Positions 38,944 through 48,107 of a stretch of DNA of 64,000 nucleotides are shown here, in pieces (the stretch's first letter is position 1; the number at the start of each line of letters is the position of its first letter). Both the position numbers and the translations under genes were made by a program. The DNA is taken from contig CAKUSP010000004.1 in the NCBI GenBank assembly GCA_934680015.1, positions 62,001 to 126,000 on the forward strand, in the 5' to 3' direction. The notes under the pieces are model-generated. The model did not search any database, was not told the origin of the DNA, and worked only from the letters and a program-made list of their open reading frames with translations. Source of the DNA: an uncultured Bacteroidales bacterium (GTDB lineage: Bacteria > Bacteroidota > Bacteroidia > Bacteroidales > UBA932).

Positions 38944-40182
38944 CTATCCTAAAAACGAAATAAGTACGCCTGCTGCAACGGCTGATCCGATAACACCAGA
39001 TATATTTGATGCCATGCAGTAGTTAAGCACATGGTTCTTCGGATCGTACTTTGTGCTTATACCATTACATACACGGCTCGCCATAGGAACAGCAGAAAGT
39101 CCTGTTGCGCCAACAAGAGGGTTGATCTTCTTCTTAGAGAATAGATTATAGATCTTCACCATCAGTATACCACTGGCGATACTTAGAGCAAATGCGAAGA
39201 ATCCACCCACAACGATACCCAGAGTCTGTAAATTCAAGAATGCTTCTGTAGTCATCGTTGCTCCCACACATAATCCCAGGAAGATGGTCGCGGCGTTCAT
39301 TAACCCGTTGCTTGCGACATTGAAAAGTCTAGAGGTATCGGCACCTATTTCTTTTACTAGATTTCCGAACATTAACATTCCCACTAGTGGAACAGCGGTA
39401 GGAACAAATATCGCCACTATAGTGGTAACCGCAATAGGAAAAATAATCTTTAGAGCACGCATATTCTTTATCTCTCCTTTAGGAGGATAAAGTTTATCTT
39501 GCTCTTTCATATTGATCATCAACTCCTTTTTCGTACAGGTGAGTTTCACGACCAAAGGAATGATAACAGGCACCAGAGCCATATAACTATATGCAGCTAT
39601 TGCGATTGGCCCGAGAAGATGAGGTGCTAGCTTAATAGTTGTAAATATGGCTGTAGGTCCATCAGCACCACCTATTATGCCTAGAGAGGCAGCCTCCTGA
39701 GGAGTAAAACCAAGCATAAGGGAGATTATCAAAACTGCGAATATACCGAATTGGGCAGCAGCTCCGAATATGGCCAATTTCAAATTACGCAACATTGGGC
39801 CGAAATCTGTAAGAGCACCCACACCCATAAAGATAATCGGCGGTAGCAGACCTGTTTTAATCAGGCCATAGTATAGGTAATTCATTATTCCGAATTCGTG
39901 AGCAATATCGTGAAGTGGCATATCCCAAATGCTTCTCATGCTTCCATCGGCAAGAGTGACCATACCGGCGGCATCAGTCTGTATGACGCCCATCTCCCCA
40001 CCGGGAAAATTGGCAATCAGTACTCCAAAAGCAATCGGTACTAGTAGAAGAGGTTCGTATTTTTTTACGATACCCAGATACAGCAGTCCGAAGGCTATTA
40101 AATACATCAGCAAGTAGGACGGATTGTCCACAATATTGCTGATGGCGGTCATCTCATATAGTCTTTCAAGTATATCGTTCAT
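38944..40182 (-). CDS. oadB: Sodium-pumping oxaloacetate decarboxylase, beta subunit
   Basis: 412-aa multi-span membrane protein of the OadB/GcdB/MmdB family. It shows FMGVGALTDFGPMLRNLK, GIIGGADGPTAIFTTIKLAPHLLGPIAIAAYSYMALVP (the conserved sodium site region) and NPLVGATGLSAVPMASRV near the end. It removes CO2 from carboxybiotin and pumps sodium outward. Gene order on the minus strand is oadG-oadA-oadB with gaps of 2 to 3 nt. Confidence 0.96.
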   Translation of the reverse strand: MNDILERLYEMTAISNIVDNPSYLLMYLIAFGLLYLGIVKKYEPLLLVPIAFGVLIANFPGGEMGVIQTDAAGMVTLADGSMRSIWDMPLHDIAHEFGIMNYLYYGLIKTGLLPPIIFMGVGALTDFGPMLRNLKLAIFGAAAQFGIFAVLIISLMLGFTPQEAASLGIIGGADGPTAIFTTIKLAPHLLGPIAIAAYSYMALVPVIIPLVVKLTCTKKELMINMKEQDKLYPPKGEIKNMRALKIIFPIAVTTIVAIFVPTAVPLVGMLMFGNLVKEIGADTSRLFNVASNGLMNAATIFLGLCVGATMTTEAFLNLQTLGIVVGGFFAFALSIASGILMVKIYNLFSKKKINPLVGATGLSAVPMASRVCNGISTKYDPKNHVLNYCMASNISGVIGSAVAAGVLISFLG

Positions 40183-40184
40183 AA

Positions 40185-42023
40185 TTATTTATCTCTTGTC
40201 ATTCTAACTATGACATCATCTTCTTCTACTGTATCTCCATTATGAGGAAGAATGGCAGTGATGGTGCCGTCAAAGTCTGCACAAATGGCGTTATTAATCT
40301 TCATGGCTTCAATGTAGCATAGTACATCACCGCGCTTTACATGATCTCCCACCTTACGCGGAGTCTCATTGCTATCCTGTGTCATAAGGAATTTACCTGA
40401 TATAGGTGCAGGTACATCTTCTGCGTTTGTTGCGTCTACACTTTGAGCAGTCGCGCTGGCTTTCGGTGCTGTGCCATCGTATGAAATGTCTAATTTATAA
40501 GACGCTCCGTTAAGATTTACTACGACACTCTCTGGAAGTGCAGCACCTTTAGGCGCGTTTTTCTCGGCTTTTCGTTTAGCGAGATCCGCTTCAAATTCCT
40601 CTTTAGCCTTTCCGCTCTTATAAGCTTCATACTGAACAGGATGCATAGCATATTCGAAAAGTTCCTCATCGTCTTGACCTAGAGGCCACCCATTGGCTTG
40701 CATCTTGGCACGGAATTCATCCAGACAATCTGGATAATTATCCTGTGGGTCTGTAGTTACGAATTGGCGACCTTGGTCCTTGGCCAATGCCTTTATCTCA
40801 TCATCTACCTCTCCTGGAAGTTTTCCTGCCTTTCCAAGGACCATATCCCATATGGTATCTGGGAACATCTCCCAGCGCTGTTTGCCTTTTTCCATAAGCA
40901 CGACATTCATAAGAGAAAGGTTTTTCACATATTGAGAGAAAGGAGTTACAAGAGGAGGATATCCTACCTTAGGCCATACATACGCCACCTCATCGAATAA
41001 CTTTATAAGTAACTGATCTGTAGTAAGAGGGGCTTGGCCATGTCTCTCTTTCCATTTGTTAAGCGATGACAGGTTTTCTTCGAGATCTGTCATAAGAGAA
41101 CCCATCATCCCTCCTGGAAGTCCTGGCTTGATCAACAGCGAGTTATCAAGTCTATTGAGTGGTGGACAATAGTATCCGAGGAAATCATCCAGCATTTCCT
41201 GTATGAGAGTACGGGCACGCATATAAGCTTCCATATTTATATCCTTTACTGTGAAGCCTGCATCTTTAAGCATCTCCTGAACTGCTATTACATCAGGATG
41301 CCCTGTACCCCATGAAAGAGGGGACATGCCAGTATCTACATAATCACATCCGTTTTCGCACACTTCCAGAATAGAGGCCATAGAAAAGCCTGGGCCTGAA
41401 TGGGAATGATATTGAATAGGAATTTCGGGTGCGAACTCCTTAATGCCCTTAACTATCTTTCCCAATGAGACTGGACGCCCTATACCTGCCATATCTTTTA
41501 GGCAAATCTCATCGGCACCTGCTTCAATGAACTGTTTAGCTAGGCCAATATAGTATTCGACAGTGTGAACGGGCGAATGCGTTATACAAAGCGAAGCCTG
41601 CGCTATCATACCTGCCTGCTTAGCATATTTAATGGATGGTATTACATTACGAGGGTCATTCAATCCACAGAATATTCTGGTAATATCAGTTCCTTGAGCT
41701 TTTTTTACTTTGTAGAAAAGCTGTCTTAGGTCTTTAGAACATGGACTCATACGAAGTCCGTTCAAAGATCTATCTAGCATATGTGTCTGAATTCCAGCCT
41801 TATGGAATGGTTTAGTCCATTCACGTACTGATACATTAGGATTCTCTCCATATAGAAGATTTACCTGTTCGAATCCGCCGCCATTGGTTTCTACACGGTC
41901 AAAGCACCCCATGTCTATAATAGCAGGTGCTATCTTTACCAACTGATCCACGCGTGGCTGGTATTTGCCAGCGCTCTGCCACATATCCCTAAATACGAGG
42001 CTTAATTTTATTTCTCTTCCCAT
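40185..42023 (-). CDS. oadA: Oxaloacetate decarboxylase alpha subunit: carboxyltransferase plus biotin carrier
   Basis: 612 aa. The carboxyltransferase barrel covers about residues 1-470 (LSLVFRDMWQSAGKYQPRVDQL, ETNGGGFEQVNLLYGENP, DEICLKDMAGIGRP, YHSHSGPGF, DTGMSPLSWGTGHPD). A linker with Ala/Pro leads to the biotinyl domain, where the biotin lysine is Lys575 in YIEAMKINNAI. It moves the carboxyl group of oxaloacetate to biotin. Usual OadA has RDAHQSLLAT in the first motif; here it reads RDMWQSAGK, a variant that suggests a different 2-oxo or acyl-CoA substrate is possible. Confidence 0.93.
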   Translation of the reverse strand: MGREIKLSLVFRDMWQSAGKYQPRVDQLVKIAPAIIDMGCFDRVETNGGGFEQVNLLYGENPNVSVREWTKPFHKAGIQTHMLDRSLNGLRMSPCSKDLRQLFYKVKKAQGTDITRIFCGLNDPRNVIPSIKYAKQAGMIAQASLCITHSPVHTVEYYIGLAKQFIEAGADEICLKDMAGIGRPVSLGKIVKGIKEFAPEIPIQYHSHSGPGFSMASILEVCENGCDYVDTGMSPLSWGTGHPDVIAVQEMLKDAGFTVKDINMEAYMRARTLIQEMLDDFLGYYCPPLNRLDNSLLIKPGLPGGMMGSLMTDLEENLSSLNKWKERHGQAPLTTDQLLIKLFDEVAYVWPKVGYPPLVTPFSQYVKNLSLMNVVLMEKGKQRWEMFPDTIWDMVLGKAGKLPGEVDDEIKALAKDQGRQFVTTDPQDNYPDCLDEFRAKMQANGWPLGQDDEELFEYAMHPVQYEAYKSGKAKEEFEADLAKRKAEKNAPKGAALPESVVVNLNGASYKLDISYDGTAPKASATAQSVDATNAEDVPAPISGKFLMTQDSNETPRKVGDHVKRGDVLCYIEAMKINNAICADFDGTITAILPHNGDTVEEDDVIVRMTRDK

Positions 42024-42026
42024 TTA

Positions 42027-42266
42027 TTAGAGTTTTGTCACTTTTGTTAATCTTCCTTTGCCACCGGTTATCTGTTCGACTGCAGCCTCGAATACTGGAG
42101 TTAGATCTTCTTCAGTACTCTTGTGTGGCTTTTCATTTTCTGCAGGGGCAACCTTATTCACTATTTTGATTAGTAACTGGCTGCCGTAGATTACAATCAT
42201 AAGAATAATGAACACTGTCACCATTCCTATTAGCATCAGTTGTAGTCCTAAACCTAAATTTTCCAT
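42027..42266 (-). CDS. oadG: Oxaloacetate decarboxylase gamma-type small subunit
   Basis: 79 aa with one N-terminal membrane helix (GLQLMLIGMVTVFIILMIVIYGSQLLIKI) and a short charged tail, the layout of OadG subunits. GMVTVF is a strongly conserved family motif. It joins the alpha and beta subunits. It is the first gene of the operon. Confidence 0.9.
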   Translation of the reverse strand: MENLGLGLQLMLIGMVTVFIILMIVIYGSQLLIKIVNKVAPAENEKPHKSTEEDLTPVFEAAVEQITGGKGRLTKVTKL

Positions 42267-42291
42267 ATATTTTGATATGTTACAAATCTTG

Positions 42292-42299
42292 CAAATTTA
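42292..42299 (-). promoter_or_regulatory. Probable -7 element for oadG-A-B
   Basis: TAAATTTG on the minus strand, 26 nt before the oadG start. No TTTG at the -33 spacing was found. Confidence 0.4.
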
Positions 42300-42416
42300 A
42301 CTATTCTTGCCATTTTTTCCAACGACTCCGCCTTGACCTTTAAAGAGTGCAGCGTCAAAAAGCAAATACTTACTACTATCGATCGTACTGAATATCGTAT
42401 GCCACCCCAACGGCTA

Positions 42417-43601
42417 TCATCTAAGTTTGTTCTTTTCAAAATGTGGCATAGATATGCAGAAGAATATAATTGTACCCACTACATTTATGGCAAATGATAC
42501 CCAAAAAGCATTGTGATATCCCCAATGCTCGCTTAGTATCCCTCCCATCAGCACGCCAAGTCCTACGCCAGCCTCCCACGATGTGAGCATAGAGGAATTG
42601 GCCGTACCCCTCTGAGAATTATGAGCTAAGTTAATGAACATACTCTGAAAGCCTGGGTACATATGACCGTTGCCAAGTCCTATGATGAAGGGCGCCAGGA
42701 AAAAAGCCCACTCTTTCCTAAATGCCGCGAAAATCAAATAGCCTATCAGTATGCAGATTATACCCTCAGCGGTATTGGCACTGACCTTATTCTTCTTAAG
42801 CCCTCGTGCTCCAGTGATGCGCGATACCATAAGACCCAATGCGAATATTAAAAACCAATACCCAGTCCCTTTTGTTATACCTAACTCTTCCTTTCCATAG
42901 ATGGCTACATATGTGGATATTATTCCGAAGCAGAATGCAAAGCAGATTAGGTTAATAGCTTCGCGTGCTCCCTTAACAAGGAAGAACCTATCTAGGGAAA
43001 TCACTCTTGATGATTCAGTTCTATATGATTTTTTCTCTACTTTTATTGTAGAATTGACGATGAGGGCCACCAGCGAAATCATCATCGAGAATAGGAATAG
43101 GATATGGTAATCTCCACCTGCAGCCTGCAAGACAAACACCGCGGCAAATGGGCCAAGAGCTGTCGCTACATTGTTGCTTAATCCGAAGTAACTTATACCT
43201 TCAGTGCGTCTACTTGATGGTAGCACATCTATGGCCACTGTATTCAAAGACACTATTGTAGTTCCAAACGGAGCTCCATGTATGGTCCTGAATATCGCGA
43301 AAATGGTGAGTGTTCCAGCTGCAATATATCCCGCGAAAAGGGCGAAAAATATAAAATTACAGATGAGTAGCACTACTTTTCTAGGGAAGCTATCTACTAG
43401 ATACCCACTAAATGGACTGATAAAAATTATCATCAGTGTATAACAGGACAAAACGATACCTATGGTATCTTTACCGGCCCCGAATGTTTCGCTTAGGTAT
43501 AGTGGCAATAAAGGAACTATTAATGTAAACGAAAACTTCACAAGAAAATTCCCTATACAGGCTTTTATAAAATTACTATTCCATAGTTTTTCTGATGTCA
43601 T
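42417..43601 (-). CDS. Major facilitator superfamily transporter
   Basis: 394 aa with about 12 membrane helices. The MFS loop 2-3 motif is present as SGYLVDSFPRKVVLL, and AIDVLPSSRRTEGISYFGLSNNVATALGPF matches drug- or sugar-efflux-like members of the family. The substrate cannot be read from sequence. It is divergent from the gene at 43800, with a palindrome between them. Confidence 0.88.
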   Translation of the reverse strand: MTSEKLWNSNFIKACIGNFLVKFSFTLIVPLLPLYLSETFGAGKDTIGIVLSCYTLMIIFISPFSGYLVDSFPRKVVLLICNFIFFALFAGYIAAGTLTIFAIFRTIHGAPFGTTIVSLNTVAIDVLPSSRRTEGISYFGLSNNVATALGPFAAVFVLQAAGGDYHILFLFSMMISLVALIVNSTIKVEKKSYRTESSRVISLDRFFLVKGAREAINLICFAFCFGIISTYVAIYGKEELGITKGTGYWFLIFALGLMVSRITGARGLKKNKVSANTAEGIICILIGYLIFAAFRKEWAFFLAPFIIGLGNGHMYPGFQSMFINLAHNSQRGTANSSMLTSWEAGVGLGVLMGGILSEHWGYHNAFWVSFAINVVGTIIFFCISMPHFEKNKLR

Positions 43602-43748
43602 ACTAGTCTTCTACTAACTAACTTTCAAAAATTAACCTACACCATCTCATGAAATCTTATTAGTCTAATCCTCAAAAATCTCATATCAATCTGGCACACT
43701 TTATTTTTATAAGAAACTGAACAAGTTTCGCAAATAGATATAGCATAC

Positions 43749-43762
43749 TACCTTGCAAGGTA
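43749..43762. promoter_or_regulatory. 14-bp perfect palindrome, operator candidate
   Basis: TACCTTGCAAGGTA is a perfect palindrome, followed directly by a second imperfect copy of the half sites (ATCTTGCAAAGAT). It lies between divergent genes (MFS transporter and outer-membrane protein), the usual place for a repressor site. No regulator gene is adjacent. Confidence 0.45.
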
Positions 43763-43799
43763 TCTTGCAAAGATGCGAAAAAACTACGATATTTCGGCC

Positions 43800-44906
43800 A
43801 TGAAATATTGGAAACTGACCCTTACACTTATCAGCGCGCTATTCGCGAAAGAACTTATGGCTGAATCTCCACTTCGTGTGCCACATATAATATATGACTT
43901 AGGTTTCGACTTAAGATTTGATAATAGGGAATTTTCTCCTAGTGGATATTCAAGTTCTGGAACCATTTTCGGTACCAGGTTTTATCCGACCATCGGACTT
44001 GAAACTTACTCGTTAGGTGCTGTTCATAATTTGATAGGTGGTGCAGAGATTAGAAAAGATTTCGGCGATATTAATGATATCGGAACACATTTGATTTCCG
44101 ACTTATTCTTCTATTATAATTTTGAAAATAATAGTTTCACTATAACCGGGGGAGTATTTCCTCGCTCAAAGTGTAAGGAAGTATGGTCAACTGCATTTCT
44201 TAGTGAAAAACACATTTGGTACGATCCCTACATAGAAGGTATACTATTCACTACCTCAGGATTAGACTACAGGGTAGAATTGGGCTGTGACTGGATGGGC
44301 ATGTATGGCGCTGGAACTTCTGTCAAAGAGCAATTTATGATCTTCTCTGCCGGACATCGTATGCTTGGTAGGCATTTGAAGTTAGGTTATAATGCCTATA
44401 TGGTCCATTTCGCTAATTCCATTGACGCTCCAGGGGTTTGTGATAATATATTGGCCGAGCCATTTTTAGAGTTAAGATTTAGCGACTTATGGCTAACAGA
44501 TAGGTTTTCTTTAAAGTTTGGTTACATACAGTCACTGCAAAGGGATAGATTGGAAACGCTTGATTTTATGGCACCAGGATTAGGAGAGGCTACATTGGCA
44601 ATAGCTAGAGGTCATGTGGGCATAAAGAATAGCCTGTATTATGGAAAGGATATCATGCCCCTTTATTCAAAGACAGATTCTGCAGGCGTGCCTTATGCCG
44701 ATAGGCTTTACTTCGGCGATCCTTTTTTTAGAATTTATGAAGATGACTCATCGAGTTGCGGGTCATATGACAGATTAGAGTTGTTTTATGAAAAAGTTTT
44801 GGGTGGCAGTCTGAAAATTAAGGCTAGTGCTATTTTCCATTTTAACAACGCTTCTTTTAGCGGAAGTCAACAGGTTGTGTCGCTAAGTTATGATTTCGGT
44901 AGATAG
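43800..44906 (+). CDS. Probable outer-membrane beta-barrel protein of unknown function
   Basis: 368 aa from the ATG at 43800, which gives a good signal peptide (MKYWKLTLTLISALFAKELMA before ESPL). An ATG 27 nt upstream would place MRKNYDISA before it. The body alternates polar and aromatic residues in short strands (LGFDLRFDNREFS, TFTITGGVFPRS-like, LKLGYNAYMVHF, RFSLKFGYIQSL) and ends with VVSLSYDFGR, like a closing barrel strand. No family name is recognised. It is a single gene. Confidence 0.65.
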   Translation: MKYWKLTLTLISALFAKELMAESPLRVPHIIYDLGFDLRFDNREFSPSGYSSSGTIFGTRFYPTIGLETYSLGAVHNLIGGAEIRKDFGDINDIGTHLISDLFFYYNFENNSFTITGGVFPRSKCKEVWSTAFLSEKHIWYDPYIEGILFTTSGLDYRVELGCDWMGMYGAGTSVKEQFMIFSAGHRMLGRHLKLGYNAYMVHFANSIDAPGVCDNILAEPFLELRFSDLWLTDRFSLKFGYIQSLQRDRLETLDFMAPGLGEATLAIARGHVGIKNSLYYGKDIMPLYSKTDSAGVPYADRLYFGDPFFRIYEDDSSSCGSYDRLELFYEKVLGGSLKIKASAIFHFNNASFSGSQQVVSLSYDFGR

Positions 44907-45094
44907 ATTTTTACCATCTGTTCGATCTATATTCCTTTTCTCATCAGTCGTGTACCTCCAGTATACGCCTTCTTTCAAAGTCAAAACTGTCTCGAAAAAT
45001 CCTCATAACTAAATTCGATAATCATTTCAAAACAGCTTCTTACTAAATTAGAATTCACATCGCTTAAAGCAAGAACTTACCTGAATCGAAAATA

Positions 45095-45883
45095 ATGAAG
45101 CAAGCTAAACCACTTATTATTAATATAAGTCATTCCTATGACTATGAACCTGGCATGCATAAGTTCGGCTTTGAAGTGGTCGATTGTACTGACCTGTATG
45201 GTACCGAGTTTTTCTGTTCCCCAGAAGCGGAGAAAGAGTTTAAAAAAAGACTGTCTAATTACTCTTTACATGGTATTCACTTCATCGATTCTGGTAATTA
45301 CCATTATATTTCTAAGTTATGGTGTGATAGAATAAAGTGGCCCTTTTCATTAATTCTATTCGATCACCATACTGATATGCAGAGGTCTAGTATCGAAGGA
45401 TTGCTTTCCTGCGGTAATTGGGTAAGGAAAATGTTAGAGGGTAATAACTATTTGGCAAAAGTCGTCGTTTTGGGCGCTGACGAATCTCAGCGCACTACTA
45501 TAGATCCAAGCCTATGCTCTCGCATACTGTTCTATGGCGAAGATGAACTTAGGGATAAATCTGCATGGAAGGAGTTTTCTGCGATGCATCTCTCCGAGCC
45601 GGTATATGTGTCGATAGACAAGGATGTTCTTGACACAGAGGAGGCTATTACTGACTGGGACCAGGGGAGTATGACTTTAAATAGATTAGAGCGATTACTT
45701 AAAATAGTTTTCAATAATGAAAAGGTTATAGGTTTGGATATTTGTGGAGAGTATACTGGGCTTTCCGATCTAGATAAAATGCAAAAGGCAGCATACGTGA
45801 ATGAAAAGACTAATCTAGAGTTGTTCGATGAAGTAGAAGGGGAGGATACGATGATGAATACTGGAAGAATCCACAATCTTTAA
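45095..45883 (+). CDS. Arginase/agmatinase-fold (ureohydrolase-like) protein
   Basis: 262 aa. Metal-site motifs of the ureohydrolase family are visible: LILFDHHTDMQ (about residue 90, the D-x-H-x-D type), YVSIDKDVLD (about 170) and a downstream VIGLDICGEY. The N-terminal third does not look like classical arginase, so the substrate is uncertain; it may be a divergent arginase-like protein. The frame right after its stop is open for about 65 codons in another phase (see findings). Confidence 0.75.
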   Translation: MKQAKPLIINISHSYDYEPGMHKFGFEVVDCTDLYGTEFFCSPEAEKEFKKRLSNYSLHGIHFIDSGNYHYISKLWCDRIKWPFSLILFDHHTDMQRSSIEGLLSCGNWVRKMLEGNNYLAKVVVLGADESQRTTIDPSLCSRILFYGEDELRDKSAWKEFSAMHLSEPVYVSIDKDVLDTEEAITDWDQGSMTLNRLERLLKIVFNNEKVIGLDICGEYTGLSDLDKMQKAAYVNEKTNLELFDEVEGEDTMMNTGRIHNL

Positions 45884-46027
45884 GTTCTGATTTTTCTATT
45901 TTTAAATCGTCAGAAGATCTGCCTCCTATAAATATCCAAGAATCTTCGTCTCATGTGGAGCCTTATGTTAGTGTCATTCCGCAGACTCTTTCGCCATATA
46001 AAGCTTCTGAATATTCAAGTGTTTGTC

Positions 46028-47047
46028 CTACTTCAATTTCTTCGCGAGATGTTCATGGTGGTAGAGTTCCAGTGAATTAACCACATTCTGCCAAATACTA
46101 TACAACCCGCCAGCAACCGAAGTCACAGGTGTGAGATACGAGTAGCCGAGCCAAATCAAAAAGCCGGAATTCTTTTGCCCAAGTGCTTGGCCTGCAGAAG
46201 TCTCGTCTTCGAGAATAGAACTGGGCTCGTTTGAGCGATTGGCCTTTTTTCCAGCCAATTTTCCTACACCGAACTGCACTATAGTACAAATTAACGAAAC
46301 AGCGCCGATCATTCCAACTGTCCATACTGTGATGCCACTATTCATAAGTGCTTCTGTGGCAAGATAGATGGAAAACATCAATGCCACACCCCAGCAATAG
46401 AACGCCCATTCGGTGAAACGCAGCAGAAAGCGTTGCACTCTACGCATCGTATAACGAATTATCCAAGCAAGGAGTAGTGGGAATACGAGAAGAGGGAAGA
46501 TCTTGGCACAAATCGCCACGAAACCCTCCCAAAAGGTGGTACCTGCCTCCAAATTTACTATAGGAATAGCAATGGGAAGCACTATAGCAGCAGAAATGTT
46601 GATTAGCACTACATAAGAGATGGTATCAGAAAGGCTTCCACCCAGCTTACGAGTAATTACCCCTGCCGCTGCGGCTGTAGGGCAGATAAAACAGAGCATG
46701 GCACATTCTGCAAGTACGCGAGCAACTCCATCTGGTAGTTTCGTGACTAGCAGAGTTAATGCGGTGAATATTGCCAATTGAAATGCTAGTAGGTAAAAAT
46801 GCCACTTCCTAAATCTAAGGTCGTGCGGAGAAACAGTATTGAACTGAAGAAATAGCATTACGGCGATGAATGCAGGCTGAATATTTTTTGCCAATTCAGA
46901 AAACCAGGGCTCAACATTAGTATGAAGAAATTCAACACTGAATAAAATTAAATAAGACACTACCCCCAAGACTATAGCAAGCGGTAGCATCCAATCCTTT
47001 ACGAATTTGATTATTCTTGACATATACGAATGACGATACTTTGGCAC
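46028..47047 (-). CDS. Bile acid:sodium symporter-family (BASS-like) transporter
   Basis: 339 aa, nine to ten membrane helices. QPAFIAVMLFLQFNTVSPHDLRF, LAECAMLCFICPTAAAAGVITRKLGGS and SYVVLINISAAIVLPIAIPIV match BASS/SBF-type carriers. The start may instead be the internal Met at 47023 (MSRIIKFVKDWMLP), which begins right at the first helix region. It is a single gene, and the substrate is unknown. Confidence 0.75.
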   Translation of the reverse strand: MPKYRHSYMSRIIKFVKDWMLPLAIVLGVVSYLILFSVEFLHTNVEPWFSELAKNIQPAFIAVMLFLQFNTVSPHDLRFRKWHFYLLAFQLAIFTALTLLVTKLPDGVARVLAECAMLCFICPTAAAAGVITRKLGGSLSDTISYVVLINISAAIVLPIAIPIVNLEAGTTFWEGFVAICAKIFPLLVFPLLLAWIIRYTMRRVQRFLLRFTEWAFYCWGVALMFSIYLATEALMNSGITVWTVGMIGAVSLICTIVQFGVGKLAGKKANRSNEPSSILEDETSAGQALGQKNSGFLIWLGYSYLTPVTSVAGGLYSIWQNVVNSLELYHHEHLAKKLK

Positions 47048-47134
47048 TTTCTACCTTTGCTTAAACAAACTTATGAATTTTGATCAAACTTCTAATTTAG
47101 TAGGCGTTAAAAAATAAGTTGGTAATCAAGTTGC

Positions 47135-47504
47135 TTAACGATTAATCAGTTCGTTAATTTCTCTTTCCGAAAGGCCTGTTGCTAAAGCAATTTGTTTAAC
47201 AGAAAGTCCCATATTTAGAAGATTCTTCGCCTTTAGCAAGACCATCCATAAGTCCTTGTTCTCTTGCGAAATCTATACAGTTCTGATAATCATAAATCAT
47301 TTTCTGGTCCTCCAAATATTTTTGTCTATCGCCAGGAGCGAAGTTAGCGATATCGAACAAATCTGCAAAATAATTTTCATCGAACTCCGCAGGGATTTCA
47401 TTCATGTGTGATAGATTTTGAAATACCTTGTTAAATCGTGGAAGTTCTATAAAGAGAAAATGAAGATTGTTACTATAAGGTTCATTGTACTCTAACTCTT
47501 TCAT
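47135..47504 (-). pseudogene. Rpn family (PD-(D/E)XK) recombination-promoting nuclease, truncated and frameshifted
   Basis: Only the C-terminal third remains. The open frame gives 102 aa (residues like FIELPRFNK and FAPGDRQKYLEDQKMIYDYQN) and then runs out of frame after LAKGE. Shifting frame continues with AKNLLNMGLSVKQIALATGLSEREINELINR up to a stop at 47135, which is the normal family ending. The N-terminal nuclease domain (about 200 residues) is missing. It is a dead mobile-type gene at the left edge of the BREX island. Confidence 0.8.
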
Positions 47505-47735
47505 TATGTAAAACTATACGAATTACTTCTAGTGTCCAACATGGCTCGTAAGTAAAATACGTATTAAGGCAAACACCATAAACCAAAATAAAACCCTTGA
47601 AGTCAATGTGCTTTATAGGGCATTCTATTAAGGGTGGTAAGTAAATGGGTTTAGGTCATAAAAAATCTTCATAATGAAATTCAAAAAACTATTTCTACTC
47701 GGCCTCTAAAAAAGTGTACGCGAAGTAAATAAATG
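47505..47735. other. Gene-free stretch left of the BREX promoter
   Basis: No convincing gene is seen. ATG at 47674 starts a 12-codon frame (MKFKKLFLLGL then stop) that looks like the beginning of a lost signal peptide. The gene-free region continues to 48107; its right part is described in the next entries. Confidence 0.6.
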
Positions 47736-47767
47736 TTCGACATTATGGAAAATAATAACTATATTTG
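47736..47767 (+). promoter_or_regulatory. Promoter of the BREX operon
   Basis: TTCG, 20 nt, then TATATTTG (47760-47767) fits the Bacteroidota consensus with one mismatch in the -33 box. Transcription would begin near 47774, leaving an unusually long leader of about 330 nt before brxP. Confidence 0.55.
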
Positions 47768-47884
47768 CATTAAGTGCTTAGGTGTGCGAATAACTCACTG
47801 ACATCCTAAAATGAATATTTTATAGTCAGCGATAGTTTTTATCTGCACATTTAGGCAGACATATATTTAAAGAAACTAAATGAG

Positions 47885-47946
47885 TTTTCTTTTAGCGTAT
47901 TCTTAGAAATCGCCAAATTTAAAAGGATATAAGCGCTAAAAGAAAA
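47885..47946. repeat. 13-bp perfect inverted repeat in the BREX leader
   Basis: TTTTCTTTTAGCG (47885-47897) is repeated in reverse complement as CGCTAAAAGAAAA (47934-47946), 36 nt apart. A second pair, ATCGCCAAA (47909-47917) and TTTGGCGAT (47991-47999), interlocks with it. Confidence 0.7.
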
Positions 47947-47971
47947 TCGCGTCCATCAGGCGTGGTTTTCT
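47941..47971 (+). promoter_or_regulatory. Long hairpin in the BREX leader
   Basis: AGAAAATCGCGTC pairs with GGCGTGGTTTTCT (G-U pairs allowed) as a stem of about 13 bp with a 5-nt loop. It overlaps the right arm of the 13-bp inverted repeat, so two structures exclude each other. A terminator or attenuator-like switch is possible, but it is not followed by a clean T run. Confidence 0.45.
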
Positions 47972-48107
47972 TCGTTGCTTATATCGGGCGTTTGGCGATG
48001 CCTTAAGAATGTAACGTAGAGAGCCGCGCTTTTTTATTGTGTTGTGGGGAGTAGTTACGCTATAAGTGAATTCTGGTAGAAAAAAAAGAAGAACACTGTG
48101 CGAAAAC

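Noticed and set aside
42254..42439. Possible small gene of 61 codons upstream of oadG
   Set aside because: It overlaps the starts and ends of two clear genes and resembles nothing; the region reads as a promoter leader.
47674..47709. 12-codon frame resembling a signal peptide start
   Set aside because: Too short, no continuation in other frames that I could recognise; probably a relic or chance.
48066..48107. Upstream GTG start for brxP
   Set aside because: It would add 14 Lys/Arg-rich residues; the ATG at 48108 gives a natural domain start.
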